NCBI RefSeq assembly: GCF_006007965.1
Contig: NZ_CP040748.1
Coordinates: forward strand, 1,054,001 to 1,118,000
Reading direction: 5' to 3'
Length of the DNA: 64,000 nt
DNA from: Nocardioides jishulii
GTDB taxonomy: Bacteria > Actinomycetota > Actinomycetes > Propionibacteriales > Nocardioidaceae
Both the position numbers and the translations under genes were made by a program. Under the pieces are notes generated by a model that saw nothing but the letters and a program-made list of their open reading frames with translations, was not told where the DNA came from and made no database searches. Each line of letters begins with the position of its first letter. The first letter of the stretch is position 1. Below, one piece after another: positions 29,360-38,070 of the stretch.

Positions 29360-30979
29360 ATGTTGCGCAGCACGCGCACCCGAGCCGCGTTCGTCGCGGC
29401 CACCGCCCTCGTCGTCACCGGCCTCGGCCACGTCCCGGCACAGGCTGCCAGCGACCCGACACCGGCGCAGCTCGCCGGCGACTGGATGCTCGGCAACCTC
29501 AACGCCGACGGTCTGCTCACCGGGGCCTACACGGACATCGACGGAAGCACGAAGACGTTCGTCGACCACGGAAGCACCGTCGACCTGGCGTTCTCGCTCG
29601 ACGCCGCGGGTGGCCGTGACGCCGAGGTCGCGCAGCTGACCGACGCCGTCGCCGCGACGATCGCGGACTACACCACCGACGGAGACGCGACCTACTCCGG
29701 CTCGTCGGCCAAGGCGCTCGCCCTGGCCACCAGCGAGGGCCGTGACCCGCGTACCTTCGGTGGCGTCGACCTCCTGGCGCAGGTCGAGGAGACCGTCATC
29801 ACCGCCGGCCCGTCGACCGGTCGTCTTCAGGACCTCGACCCGACGCCCACCGAGTGGTTCGACGACTACGCCAACACCATCGGTCAGGCGTTCGCTGCCC
29901 GGTCGCTGACCCGGGCCGGTTCCTCGTTGGCCGACGAGGCCACCGACTTCCTGCTGCTCCAGCAGTGCGACGCCGGGTTCTTCCGCCTCGACTTCACCAA
30001 GGACAAGGCAGCCACCGACCAGTCCTGTGACGGCGCCGCCGGCACGGTCGACGTCGACGGTCCGGACGTGACCGCGCTGGTGACGCTGCAGCTGGCCGCC
30101 ATCGACGCCCCGGACGCCGACGTCACGGCAGCGCTCGCCGACGCCAAGGCCTGGCTGGCCGCCCAGCAGACGGCTGACGGTGGTTTCGGCAGCAGCCAGA
30201 ACGGCACCAACGCCAACAGCACCGGCCTCACCGGCGCCGCTCTCGCCGCGCTCGGAGACAAGGCGCGGGCGACGAAGGGCGCGACCTGGCTGCGCGCTCG
30301 TCAGGTGATCGGCGCCTGCGACGGCAAGCTCGCCCCCGAGACCGGTGCGATCGCGTACGACGACGCCACCCTCGCCACCGGCCGCAAGGACGGCATCACC
30401 GACCCGCTCGACCGCCTGCAGTGGGTCATGTCCGGGGCCCAGGGCCTGGCCGGTCTGGCGTCCGCCCCGGCGACCACCAGCGCCGAGGGAGCCAGCCTGC
30501 GTACGCCGAAGTTCGCCAAGGCGGGCACGAAGCTCAAGGTCACCGTCCGCGGCCTCGCCGCCGGCGAGCGCGCCTGCGTCACGGGGCTGGGTGCCCCGCG
30601 TCAGGTGGTCGGCGCCGGGAAGCTGACGGTGACGGCGACGGTGAAGGCCGGCACGGTCCGCCCCACGCTGCGCACCGCGACCGAGTCGGTCCAGCAGGCC
30701 GGCGGCACCAAGGTGCTGGGCAAGAAGAAGCTCAAGGTCGCCCTCGCCAAGAAGCAGGTCACGCGCAACGCGAAGGTCAAGGTGACCGTCAAGGGTCTGG
30801 CCGCCGGTGAGAAGGTCACGATCAAGCTCCGAGGCAAGAAGGTCGCCTCCGGCACCGCCAACGCCAAGGGCGTGCTGACCCGCACGATCAAGGTTGGCAA
30901 GGCCAAGGGCGTCGCCAAGGTGAGCGTCCAGGGGCAGTACGCCACCCGCACCGGCACCGCGAAGGTCCAGGTGCGATGA
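29360..30979 (+). CDS. Secreted alpha/alpha-toroid (prenyltransferase-fold) protein, candidate cobalamin binder
   Basis: The 539-residue product has a signal peptide (about 1-29, cleavage near AQAA). An alpha/alpha-barrel domain (about 35-370) follows, with helical repeats typical of the squalene/terpenoid cyclase toroid: AKAWLAAQQTADGGFGS, NSTGLTGAALAALG and a paired-Cys helix (LLLQQCDAGFF). The last 165 or so residues hold two Ig-like strands repeats (KVTVRGLAAGE and KVTVKGLAAGE) in a Lys-rich basic tail that may grip the cell wall. Animal intrinsic factor and transcobalamin have the same toroid as their N-terminal domain. Placement behind a cobalamin riboswitch suggests B12 binding; this is inference. 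The stop overlaps the next ATG. Confidence 0.8.
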   Translation: MLRSTRTRAAFVAATALVVTGLGHVPAQAASDPTPAQLAGDWMLGNLNADGLLTGAYTDIDGSTKTFVDHGSTVDLAFSLDAAGGRDAEVAQLTDAVAATIADYTTDGDATYSGSSAKALALATSEGRDPRTFGGVDLLAQVEETVITAGPSTGRLQDLDPTPTEWFDDYANTIGQAFAARSLTRAGSSLADEATDFLLLQQCDAGFFRLDFTKDKAATDQSCDGAAGTVDVDGPDVTALVTLQLAAIDAPDADVTAALADAKAWLAAQQTADGGFGSSQNGTNANSTGLTGAALAALGDKARATKGATWLRARQVIGACDGKLAPETGAIAYDDATLATGRKDGITDPLDRLQWVMSGAQGLAGLASAPATTSAEGASLRTPKFAKAGTKLKVTVRGLAAGERACVTGLGAPRQVVGAGKLTVTATVKAGTVRPTLRTATESVQQAGGTKVLGKKKLKVALAKKQVTRNAKVKVTVKGLAAGEKVTIKLRGKKVASGTANAKGVLTRTIKVGKAKGVAKVSVQGQYATRTGTAKVQVR

Positions 30980-31869
30980 GCTCGACCTCCGCCCGGAGGC
31001 GTCTCGCCGGGTCCGTCGCCGCACTCCTCGTGGGTGCGGCGGCGGGCATCGGCCTGCTCGCCCCTGCGCCCGCCCAGGCGGCCGCCTGCAGCGGCTCCTC
31101 GGGGGTCACCGTCGTCGTCGACTTCGCCGAGCTCGGGGGAGGGGTCACCGCAGGGTGCGCGACCGAGGGTGGGCGGGCCCGTGGGGTCTTCTCCGCGGCC
31201 GGCTACACGCTCAGCACCGCGACCAAGTCGCCGGGCTTCGTCTGCCGGGTCAACGGCCTGCCGGCCGACGACCCGTGCGTGGACGCAGCACCCTCCGACC
31301 GCTACTGGAGCCTGTGGTGGGCCGACGGCCAGGGCGGTTCGTGGGTCTACTCCTCCGCGGGCGTGGACGCCCTCAAGGTCCCCGACGGCGCCTACCTGGC
31401 CTTCGCCTGGCACCAGGGGAGCGGCAAGAGCCAGCCGCCGTCGACCGTGCCGGTGACCCGGACCGCGCCGACGAAGAAGCCTGCTCCGGAGAAGTCGCCC
31501 GCACCGAAGCCGGGTCCCGGGAAGAAGGGCGGTGGCAGCAACCCTGCACCCGCCCCGACCTCCGCGCCCTCGGCCGCACCCGGGACAGCTGGGGACAACG
31601 CCTCCGGTGCGCCCACGCCTGCGGCCTCCGGCTCTGCGTCGCCCACCGACAGCGCCTCCCCGGACGCCGACGAACCCACCCCGGGGGAGACCTTCTCGGT
31701 CGACCCCGAGCTCCCGGCAGCCGACCAGATCACGGCCGGCCCCGAGGACACGGTCACCTTCTCGGCCGAGGAGGTCGACGGGCTGCCCGCCTGGGTCCCA
31801 GCCGTGGTCGTGCTCGTGCTGGTGGGCGCCGTCGTCGCCGTCGTCCTCGTCCGCCGTCGTCAGGTCTGA
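30976..31869 (+). CDS. DUF4430 (transcobalamin C-terminal-like) membrane-anchored protein
   Basis: The 297-residue product has a signal peptide ending at APAQA. A DUF4430 domain (about 36-155) follows with its hallmarks: GFVCRVNGLPADDPC, RYWSLWWADGQGGSW, VYSSAGVDALKV and YLAFAWHQGSG. A Pro/Ala/Ser/Thr-rich linker (about 155-265) leads to a C-terminal membrane helix (VPAVVVLVLVGAVVAVVLV) and an RRRQV tail, so the domain is held outside the membrane. DUF4430 is the family of the beta domain that caps cobalamin in intrinsic factor and transcobalamin. It is coupled to the upstream gene by ATGA. Confidence 0.85.
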   Translation: MSSTSARRRLAGSVAALLVGAAAGIGLLAPAPAQAAACSGSSGVTVVVDFAELGGGVTAGCATEGGRARGVFSAAGYTLSTATKSPGFVCRVNGLPADDPCVDAAPSDRYWSLWWADGQGGSWVYSSAGVDALKVPDGAYLAFAWHQGSGKSQPPSTVPVTRTAPTKKPAPEKSPAPKPGPGKKGGGSNPAPAPTSAPSAAPGTAGDNASGAPTPAASGSASPTDSASPDADEPTPGETFSVDPELPAADQITAGPEDTVTFSAEEVDGLPAWVPAVVVLVLVGAVVAVVLVRRRQV

Positions 31870-31874
31870 GCGAC

Positions 31875-33041
31875 ATGACCGTCGTCGCCGACGCCCCCAC
31901 CCACGTTCCCACCCGGCGGGTGCGGTCTCCTCGTGAGCTGCACCCGGTGGCGTGGTGGACGTGGGCAGGGGGCGTCGCGGCGGCGGCGTCCAACACCACG
32001 AACCCGTGGATCCTGGTGCTGCTCATCGCGGTGACCTGGCTGGTCGTGGTGAGCTGCCGCGGCGACGGCACGTGGGCGCGCTCGTTCAAGCTCTACCTCT
32101 GGCTCGCCGCGATCACCGTCGTGATCCGGGTCTTCTTCCGCGTGCTGCTCGGCGGCACCGACCAGGGCCACGTCTGGCTCCACCTGCCGACGATCCCGCT
32201 CCCGCAGTGGGCCGCCGGCGTCCAGCTGCTCGGCCCGGTGACCCGGGAGCAGGTGCTCGCCGGGCTCTACGACGGCCTCCAGCTCGCCGCGATCCTCCTC
32301 GCCTTCGGCGGCGCCAACGCGCTCGCCAACCCCAAGCGGTTGCTCAAGAACCTGCCGCCTGCGCTGTACGAGATCGGCAGCGCGCTCGTGGTGGCCGTCT
32401 CCGTGCTCCCGCAGCTCGTCGACAGCGCCCGACGGGTCCGGCACGCCCAGGAGCTGCGCGGTGGGGTGGAGGGACGGATCCGCGGACTTCGCCGCCTGCT
32501 CGTGCCCGTGCTGGAGGACGCCTTCGACCGTTCGCTCGGCCTCGCCGCCGGGATGGACGCCCGCGGCTACGGGCGCTCCGGCGACCTCGACCGTCGTACG
32601 CGCCTGGTCACCGGCTCCCTGATGGTCGCCGCCCTCGTCGGGACCTGCGTGGGGGTCTACGGCTTCCTCGACCGGACCACCCCGCGCTGGCTGGGGCTGC
32701 CGATGCTCGCCCTCGGCGCCGTCTGCGCCGTCGCCGGGATGGCCAGCGCCGGGCGCCGCGTCCGTCGCACCCGCTACCGCCCCGACCGGTGGCAGCCGCC
32801 CGAGGTCGTGATCGCCCTGAGCGGCGTCGCCGCGGCCCTCGGCGTGTGGTGGGTCGCGTCCGACACGATGACGGTGGCCCACCCGGGCGTGGTGGACCTC
32901 CCCGCGCTCACCCTGACCGCGCTGCTGGCTCCCTTGGTCGCCCTGGTGCCCCTGCTGGCGGCGCCACCACCGCTCACCGTTGCGAGCAGATCGACGCCGA
33001 CCCCACCCACCCGCCCCGTCAGAGAGGAAGGACCGTCGTGA
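31875..33041 (+). CDS. ECF transporter transmembrane subunit T (EcfT/CbiQ)
   Basis: The 388-residue integral membrane protein is the scaffold subunit of an energy-coupling-factor importer. It has several membrane helices and the two coupling motifs that grip the ATPases: RHAQELRGG and AGMDARGYGR (Ala229-Arg230-Gly231). Two further helices and a hydrophobic tail make it longer than a minimal CbiQ. The ATG at 31875 lies 5 bp after the DUF4430 stop; the frame also runs far upstream as a shadow. The stop overlaps the next GTG. Substrate is inferred to be a cobamide from the riboswitch. Confidence 0.88.
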   Translation: MTVVADAPTHVPTRRVRSPRELHPVAWWTWAGGVAAAASNTTNPWILVLLIAVTWLVVVSCRGDGTWARSFKLYLWLAAITVVIRVFFRVLLGGTDQGHVWLHLPTIPLPQWAAGVQLLGPVTREQVLAGLYDGLQLAAILLAFGGANALANPKRLLKNLPPALYEIGSALVVAVSVLPQLVDSARRVRHAQELRGGVEGRIRGLRRLLVPVLEDAFDRSLGLAAGMDARGYGRSGDLDRRTRLVTGSLMVAALVGTCVGVYGFLDRTTPRWLGLPMLALGAVCAVAGMASAGRRVRRTRYRPDRWQPPEVVIALSGVAAALGVWWVASDTMTVAHPGVVDLPALTLTALLAPLVALVPLLAAPPPLTVASRSTPTPPTRPVREEGPS

Positions 33042-34657
33042 TCGCGCTGCGAGGCATCGAGTTCGGCTACGACGACCAGCCCGTGCTGGCTGGCGTGGAC
33101 CTGGAGATCGAGGAGGGCGAGCTCGTCCTGCTCGCCGGTCCCACCGGGGCCGGGAAGTCGACGCTGCTCGGGGTCGTCACGGGACTCGTGCCCACCTACT
33201 CCGGCGGGGTGCTGCGCGGCGACGTCACGTGGGAGGGCGAGAGCATCCTCCACCAGCCCGCCCGGGAGCGTGCCGGACGCATCGGCTTCGTCGGTCAGAA
33301 TCCGGCGGCCTGGTTCGTCACCGACACGGTCGAGGAGGAGCTGGCCTACGCGATGGAGCAGCTGGGCCTGCCGGCGGCCACCATGCGGCGCCGGGTCGAG
33401 GAGACCCTCGACCTGCTGGGCATCGCCGACCTGCGTCACCGCGACCTGCGCACCCTGTCGGGTGGCCAGCAGCAGCGCGTGGCCATCGGCTCCGTGCTGA
33501 CCATGCACCCTCGGCTGCTCGTCCTCGACGAGCCCACCTCGGCGCTCGACCCCACCGCCGCCGAGGAGGTGCTGGCCACCCTCACCCGGCTGGTGCACGA
33601 CCTCGGCGTCTCGGTGCTGCTGGCCGAGCACCGCCTCGAACGTGTCGTCCCCTTCGCCGACCGGATGGTCCTCATGCGCGGTGACGGCACCATCGAGGTG
33701 GACGTCCCGCAGGTGGTGCTCGAGCGCTCGCCGATCGCCCCGCCGCTGGTCGACCTGGGCCGCTCGGTCGGGTGGAGCCCGCTGCCGCTGACGGTCCGTG
33801 AGGCGCGTCGGCGCGCAGCCACGCTGCGTACGCCCCTGGGCGAGGCCCTCGGCGCGCCGTCGACGTGCCCGGCCGACCGGCCCGCCCCCACGGGGAGCCC
33901 GGTGCTGGAGGCGCGCGGGTTGGCGGTGGCCCACCGCACCACCCGGGTGCTCGACGGGGTCGACCTGGCCCTGCACCCGGGACAGGTCACCGCGCTGATG
34001 GGGCGCAACGGCTCGGGGAAGTCCACGCTGCTGTGGACGCTCCAGGGGCGTCTGGCGAGGACGAACGGGACGGTGCTCAACGCGGGACGCGACCCGCACG
34101 CCGTGGCTCGCGAGGAGCGCCGCACGCTCACCGGGATGGTGCCCCAGAGCGCCGCGGACCTGCTCTACCTGGAGAGCGTCCACGACGAGTGCGAGGCCGC
34201 CGACGTCGCTGCGGGGGCCGACCCCGGGACCTGCCGCGCCCTGCTCGACCGGCTCGTGCCCGGCATCGACCCGGTGAGCCATCCGCGCGACCTCTCCGAG
34301 GGGCAGAAGCTGGCGCTCGCCGTCGCCGTGGTCCTCACCACCCGACCCCGCGTCCTGCTGCTCGACGAGCCCACCCGTGGCCTGGACTACCCGGGCAAGG
34401 AGGCGTTGTCGGCCATCCTGCGCGAGCTCGCGGACGAGGGGCACGCCGTGCTCGTGGCCACCCACGACGTCGAGTTCGTCGCGCTCACCTGTGACCGGGT
34501 CGTGGTGCTGGCCGAGGGTGAGGTCGTCTCGTCGGGACCGACCCGTCAGGTCGTGGCGGAGTCGCCGGCGTACGCCCCGCAGGTCACCAAGGTGCTCGGG
34601 CCGCCGTGGCTCAAGGTCTCCGAGGTGGAGAAGGCGTTGCAGGGAAGCCCGGCGTGA
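33038..34657 (+). CDS. ECF transporter double ATPase (fused EcfA-EcfA')
   Basis: The 539-residue product has two ABC domains in one chain. Domain 1 (about 1-240): GPTGAGKST, the signature LSGGQQQR, Walker B LLVLDEPTSALD. Domain 2 (about 290-520): GRNGSGKST, a variant signature LSEGQ, Walker B VLLLDEPTRGLD, then ATHDVEF (H-loop). ECF importers use an ATPase pair; fusion is common in actinobacteria. It starts with GTG at 33038, overlapping ecfT as GTGA, and follows AGAGAGGAAGGA. Its stop overlaps the next GTG. Confidence 0.9.
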   Translation: MIALRGIEFGYDDQPVLAGVDLEIEEGELVLLAGPTGAGKSTLLGVVTGLVPTYSGGVLRGDVTWEGESILHQPARERAGRIGFVGQNPAAWFVTDTVEEELAYAMEQLGLPAATMRRRVEETLDLLGIADLRHRDLRTLSGGQQQRVAIGSVLTMHPRLLVLDEPTSALDPTAAEEVLATLTRLVHDLGVSVLLAEHRLERVVPFADRMVLMRGDGTIEVDVPQVVLERSPIAPPLVDLGRSVGWSPLPLTVREARRRAATLRTPLGEALGAPSTCPADRPAPTGSPVLEARGLAVAHRTTRVLDGVDLALHPGQVTALMGRNGSGKSTLLWTLQGRLARTNGTVLNAGRDPHAVAREERRTLTGMVPQSAADLLYLESVHDECEAADVAAGADPGTCRALLDRLVPGIDPVSHPRDLSEGQKLALAVAVVLTTRPRVLLLDEPTRGLDYPGKEALSAILRELADEGHAVLVATHDVEFVALTCDRVVVLAEGEVVSSGPTRQVVAESPAYAPQVTKVLGPPWLKVSEVEKALQGSPA

Positions 34658-35496
34658 GCGGCGCGACGGAGACCTCGACGGCCCCGGCGCCCGTCACCGA
34701 CCCCCGGATGCGGATCGGTCCGCGCTCGGCTCTCGTGCTGGTCCTGGTCTCGGTGGTCGGCCTGATGATGCTCGGCTGGCCCTTGCTGCTCGACGCCCCC
34801 GCCGACGGGACACGCGTCGACCCGCCCTTCCTCTTCATCGCCCTGATGCCCCTGCTGCTGGTGATGGTGCTTGCCGAGATGACCGAGGGCGGGATGGACG
34901 CCCGCACGCTGGCGATCCTCGGCCTGCTCTCGGCGATCAACGGCGTGCTGCGTGGACTGGGCGCGGGCGTGGCGGGAGTCGAGTTGATCTTCTTCCTGAT
35001 GGTGCTGGCCGGACGAGTCTTCGGGCCGGCGTTCGGCTTCGTGCTGGGATGCACCTCGCTCTTCGTCTCCGCGCTCTTCACCGCGGGCGTCGGCCCGTGG
35101 TTGCCCTTCCAGATGCTGGTCGCCGGCTGGGTCGGCATGGGCGCCGGGTTGTTGCCGCGGGCCCAGGGGCGCCGCGAGATCGCGCTGCTGGTGGCCTACG
35201 GGGTCTTCGCCGCCTACGCCTACGGGCTGCTGATGAACCTGTGGGGCTGGCCGCTGGCCCTGGGCATCCAGGTGCCCGGCTACGAGGCGACCGAGCTCTC
35301 CTTCGTCTCCGGTGCCCCGCTCCTGGAGAACCTCCAGCGCTTCGGGCTCTACACGCTGGTCACCTCGACCGGCGGCTGGGACACCGGGCGGGCGGTCACC
35401 AACGCCGTCGCCATCGCCGTGGTGGGACCGGCCGTGCTGTCGACGCTGCGTCGCGCCGCCCGTCGGGCCACGGTCGTCCGGGTCGCCGCGCCCTGA
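34654..35496 (+). CDS. ECF transporter substrate-binding membrane subunit S
   Basis: The 280-residue product has a soluble N-terminus (about 1-28), then about six hydrophobic helices with small-residue and aromatic motifs (LAILGLLSAINGVLRGLGAG, LVAGWVGMGAGLL, LMNLWGWPLALGI). This is the size and topology of an EcfS vitamin-binding subunit. It is the last gene of the B12-riboswitch operon, so cobalamin or a precursor is the best substrate guess. A CbrT-type assignment is plausible but untested. GTG 34654 overlaps the ATPase stop. It converges on the sugar dehydrogenase gene. Confidence 0.82.
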   Translation: MSGATETSTAPAPVTDPRMRIGPRSALVLVLVSVVGLMMLGWPLLLDAPADGTRVDPPFLFIALMPLLLVMVLAEMTEGGMDARTLAILGLLSAINGVLRGLGAGVAGVELIFFLMVLAGRVFGPAFGFVLGCTSLFVSALFTAGVGPWLPFQMLVAGWVGMGAGLLPRAQGRREIALLVAYGVFAAYAYGLLMNLWGWPLALGIQVPGYEATELSFVSGAPLLENLQRFGLYTLVTSTGGWDTGRAVTNAVAIAVVGPAVLSTLRRAARRATVVRVAAP

Positions 35497-35508
35497 GCGG
35501 GCGGGACC

Positions 35509-36684
35509 TCAGGGGCGTACGCGCAGGATCCGGTCGTCGCGCGCGGCCGGGTCGCCCCGCCCGTCGTGGTTCGACGTCGTGACCCACAGGCCGTCGTCAT
35601 CGGCAGCGACGACGGTGCGCATCCGGCCGTACGTCCCGACGAAGTGGGCGGTGCTGTCGACCTCGTCGCCGTCGATCGTCACCTGCCACAGCCGTTCCCC
35701 ACGCAGGGCACCGAGCCAGAACGAACCGTCGGCCCAGGCCAGGCCCGAGGGTGAGGCCTCGTCGGTGCTCCAGACCGCGACAGGGTCGGTGAGGCCGCGG
35801 GTGTTGCCGCCGTCGGCGAAGCCCTCGACACGCGGCCAGCCGTAGTTGGCGCCCGCCTGGATCCGGTTGAGCTCGTCGAAGGAGCTGGCCCCGAACTCGC
35901 TGGCGTAGAGCTGGCCCTCGTCGTCCCAGGCGAGACCCTGCACGTTGCGGTGGCCGATGGAGTAGACGGGGGAGTCGCCGAAGGGGTTGCCCGGTGCGGG
36001 ACGGCCCTCAGCGGTGATGCGCAGGATCTTGCCGGCCAGCGACTTCTCGTCCTGGGCGAGGTCGGGAGTGCCGGCGTCGCCGGTGGAGACGTAGAGGAAG
36101 CCGTCGGGGCCGAAGGCGATCCGGCCTCCGTCGTGGAAGTCCGCCCGGGGGATCCCGGTGAGCACCGGCTTCCACGAGCCCAGTCGCTCGCCGTCGAAGG
36201 TCGTGGCCAGGACCCGGTTGTCGTCGGCGGTGGTGACGTAGACGAAGACCCGCTCGACCCCGGCCTCGGTCGACGTCGCGATGCCGAGCAGCCCTCCTTC
36301 GACGCTCGGGCCCTGACCGGGGTCCGTGCTGACCACGCCGAGGTCGGTGGTGGACCACGACCGGCCCTCGCCCTGCTTCGTCAGGTGCAGCACCTTCCAG
36401 GTGTCGCGCTCGGTGACCAGCGCCGAGCCGTCGGAGAGGAAGGAGATGCCCCACGGCACCCGCAGGTCGTCGGCGACCGCACCGCGTACGCGTGGCTCGC
36501 CGTCCGCTGTCGGTGACTCGGAGGGTGAGCCGGAGGCTGAGCCGGTGGGCGAGTCGGACGGGGACGGCGAGGGCGTGGGCGAGGCGTCGGGATCGCTCGA
36601 CCCCGAGTCGCCGCACGCCGCCAGCAGCGGCGCGACCAGGCCGACCGCGATGACCGCGGAGAGACGACGTGGGGACCTGCGCAC
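35509..36684 (-). CDS. PQQ-dependent sugar (glucose/sorbosone) dehydrogenase-like lipoprotein
   Basis: The 391-residue product has a lipoprotein signal ending LLAAC (Cys24) and a Ser/Pro/Asp-rich linker (about 25-60). A six-bladed beta-propeller of the GSDH/sorbosone dehydrogenase family follows: LRVPWGISFLSDGSALVTER, EGGLLGIA, FHDGGRIAFGPDGFLYVSTGD, YSIGHRNVQGLAWD, GANYGWPRVEG and SGLAWADGSFWLGALRG. These oxidise sugars with PQQ, but many relatives are uncharacterised and no PQQ synthesis gene is in the window. GTG 36684 follows GGGAGGTCACC. Confidence 0.85.
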   Translation of the reverse strand: MRRSPRRLSAVIAVGLVAPLLAACGDSGSSDPDASPTPSPSPSDSPTGSASGSPSESPTADGEPRVRGAVADDLRVPWGISFLSDGSALVTERDTWKVLHLTKQGEGRSWSTTDLGVVSTDPGQGPSVEGGLLGIATSTEAGVERVFVYVTTADDNRVLATTFDGERLGSWKPVLTGIPRADFHDGGRIAFGPDGFLYVSTGDAGTPDLAQDEKSLAGKILRITAEGRPAPGNPFGDSPVYSIGHRNVQGLAWDDEGQLYASEFGASSFDELNRIQAGANYGWPRVEGFADGGNTRGLTDPVAVWSTDEASPSGLAWADGSFWLGALRGERLWQVTIDGDEVDSTAHFVGTYGRMRTVVAADDDGLWVTTSNHDGRGDPAARDDRILRVRP

Positions 36685-36751
36685 GGTGACCTCCCGAATT
36701 CGACGTGAGATCAGCGTAGCGACGGCGCCTGAAGGGCCCCGGACATGCAAA

Positions 36752-36797
36752 CGCCCCGGCCTCCCGCTCACGTCGTTGTGGCCGGGGGACCGGGGCG
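36752..36797. repeat. GC-rich hairpin upstream of the sugar dehydrogenase
   Basis: CGCCCCGG (36752-36759) pairs with CCGGGGCG (36790-36797) across a 30-nt loop. Read on the minus strand it lies in the probable 5' leader of the dehydrogenase gene, 68 nt before its start. It has no T-run; it may be a leader structure, a terminator or chance. Confidence 0.35.
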
Positions 36798-36843
36798 GCC
36801 CTTGCAGGGAGCCCACGAAGAACACTAGGAACGGCTCGCGTCG

Positions 36844-36860
36844 CACGAGTCACGCTCGTG
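36844..36860. promoter_or_regulatory. Candidate operator palindrome
   Basis: CACGAG-tcacg-CTCGTG is a perfect 6+6 bp inverted repeat with a 5-bp spacer in the middle of the divergent intergenic region. Size and position fit a dimeric repressor site for the ABC exporter or the dehydrogenase gene. No regulator gene is adjacent. Confidence 0.35.
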
Positions 36861-37029
36861 TGACATCTGTGTGAACGATCCGAGGGCCTGCGAAGCCCCT
36901 GCGGCCCTTTCGTCGGACGCCCGTGAAGGCGCCGAAAAAACGTGTTTCCACGGTCACCCTGCAGGCGTACGGTGGTTGATCGGGTGCGACGCTGGCGGGC
37001 GGACGTGCCCCTGGTGAATGGGGAGAGAG

Positions 37030-38070
37030 ATGACGAGTCCGAGGACCGACGAGCCGGCGATCGAGGCCATCGACCTGGTCAAGCACTACGGCGAGACCGT
37101 GGCCGTGGACGGGGTCAGCTTCAGCGTGCCGCGCGGCACCGTGATGGGGCTCCTGGGGCCCAACGGTGCCGGCAAGACGACCACCGTGCGGATGATGACC
37201 ACCCTGACCAGGCCCACGAGTGGCACGGCCAGGGTCGCCGGTCACGACGTGGTCGCCGATCCGGACGGGGTACGCCGGTCGATGGGCCTGACGGGCCAGA
37301 CCGCGACCGTCGACGAGCTGCTCACCGGCACGGAGAACATCGAGCTCGTCGGGCGGCTGTACGGGCTCGACAGGGCGACCGTACGCCGGATCTCGGCCGA
37401 TCTCCTCGAGCGCTTCTCGCTCTCCGACGCCGCGCGGCGCGTCGTGAAGACCTACTCCGGTGGCATGCGCCGACGCCTCGACCTGGCGGTGAGCCTGGTG
37501 GCCACCCCGCCGGTCCTCTTCCTCGACGAGCCCACCACCGGGCTCGACCCTCGTAGCCGCGTGGAGCTGTGGGACGTGCTGCGGGGCCTGGTCGACGACG
37601 GGACCACGTTGCTGCTGACGACGCAGTACCTCGAGGAGGCCGATCAGCTGGCCGACGAGATCGTGGTGATCGACCACGGCGGGATCATCGCCCAGGGGAC
37701 TCCGCTCCAGCTCAAGGACGCCTCCGGTCGCGCGGCGCTGGTCGTCACCGTCTCGCGCGCCGAGGACCTGGCGCACGCCGAGCAGGTGCTGCGCACGGTG
37801 GGGAGCGAGGTGCACGTCGAGCAGGCCTCGCGTCGGTTGACGTCTCCGGCCCAGGGCCTGGGTGACGTGACCGCGGTCGCGGCCGCCTTCGAGCACAGCG
37901 GCATCGAGCTCGACGACCTCGGCCTGCAACGTCCGAGCCTCGACGACGTCTTCCTGCACCTGACCGGCCGCCGCGCCGAGGACGAGCTCGGCGACCGGGC
38001 TGACCAGGACGGAATGGGTGGCCAGGACGGACGGACCGAGGAAGAGACGCACGTGGAGGCACGACGATGA
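37030..38070 (+). CDS. ABC exporter ATPase, DrrA (daunorubicin-resistance) family
   Basis: The 346-residue protein has a single ABC domain: Walker A LLGPNGAGKTTT, a Q-loop region with MGLTGQTATVDE, the signature YSGGMRRRLDL, Walker B PVLFLDEPTTGLD and H-loop LLTTQYLEEADQL. The C-terminal DrrA domain includes the LDDVFLHLTGR motif. DrrA/DrrB pairs export drugs, lipids or metabolites. ATG 37030 follows GGGAGAGAG. The stop overlaps the permease gene (ATGA). Substrate not predictable. Confidence 0.9.
   Translation: MTSPRTDEPAIEAIDLVKHYGETVAVDGVSFSVPRGTVMGLLGPNGAGKTTTVRMMTTLTRPTSGTARVAGHDVVADPDGVRRSMGLTGQTATVDELLTGTENIELVGRLYGLDRATVRRISADLLERFSLSDAARRVVKTYSGGMRRRLDLAVSLVATPPVLFLDEPTTGLDPRSRVELWDVLRGLVDDGTTLLLTTQYLEEADQLADEIVVIDHGGIIAQGTPLQLKDASGRAALVVTVSRAEDLAHAEQVLRTVGSEVHVEQASRRLTSPAQGLGDVTAVAAAFEHSGIELDDLGLQRPSLDDVFLHLTGRRAEDELGDRADQDGMGGQDGRTEEETHVEARR

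Larger units (their letters stand above)
36685..37029. other. Divergent intergenic region with two inverted repeats
   Basis: This 345-bp gap separates the minus-strand sugar dehydrogenase gene and the plus-strand ABC ATPase gene, so it should hold both promoters. No clear -35/-10 pair was seen. It contains a GC-rich hairpin and a short palindrome, listed separately. Confidence 0.6.

Noticed and set aside
35509..36684. Sugar dehydrogenase as part of a PQQ cluster
   Set aside because: No pqqABCDE-like gene is nearby and the family includes many proteins without shown PQQ use.
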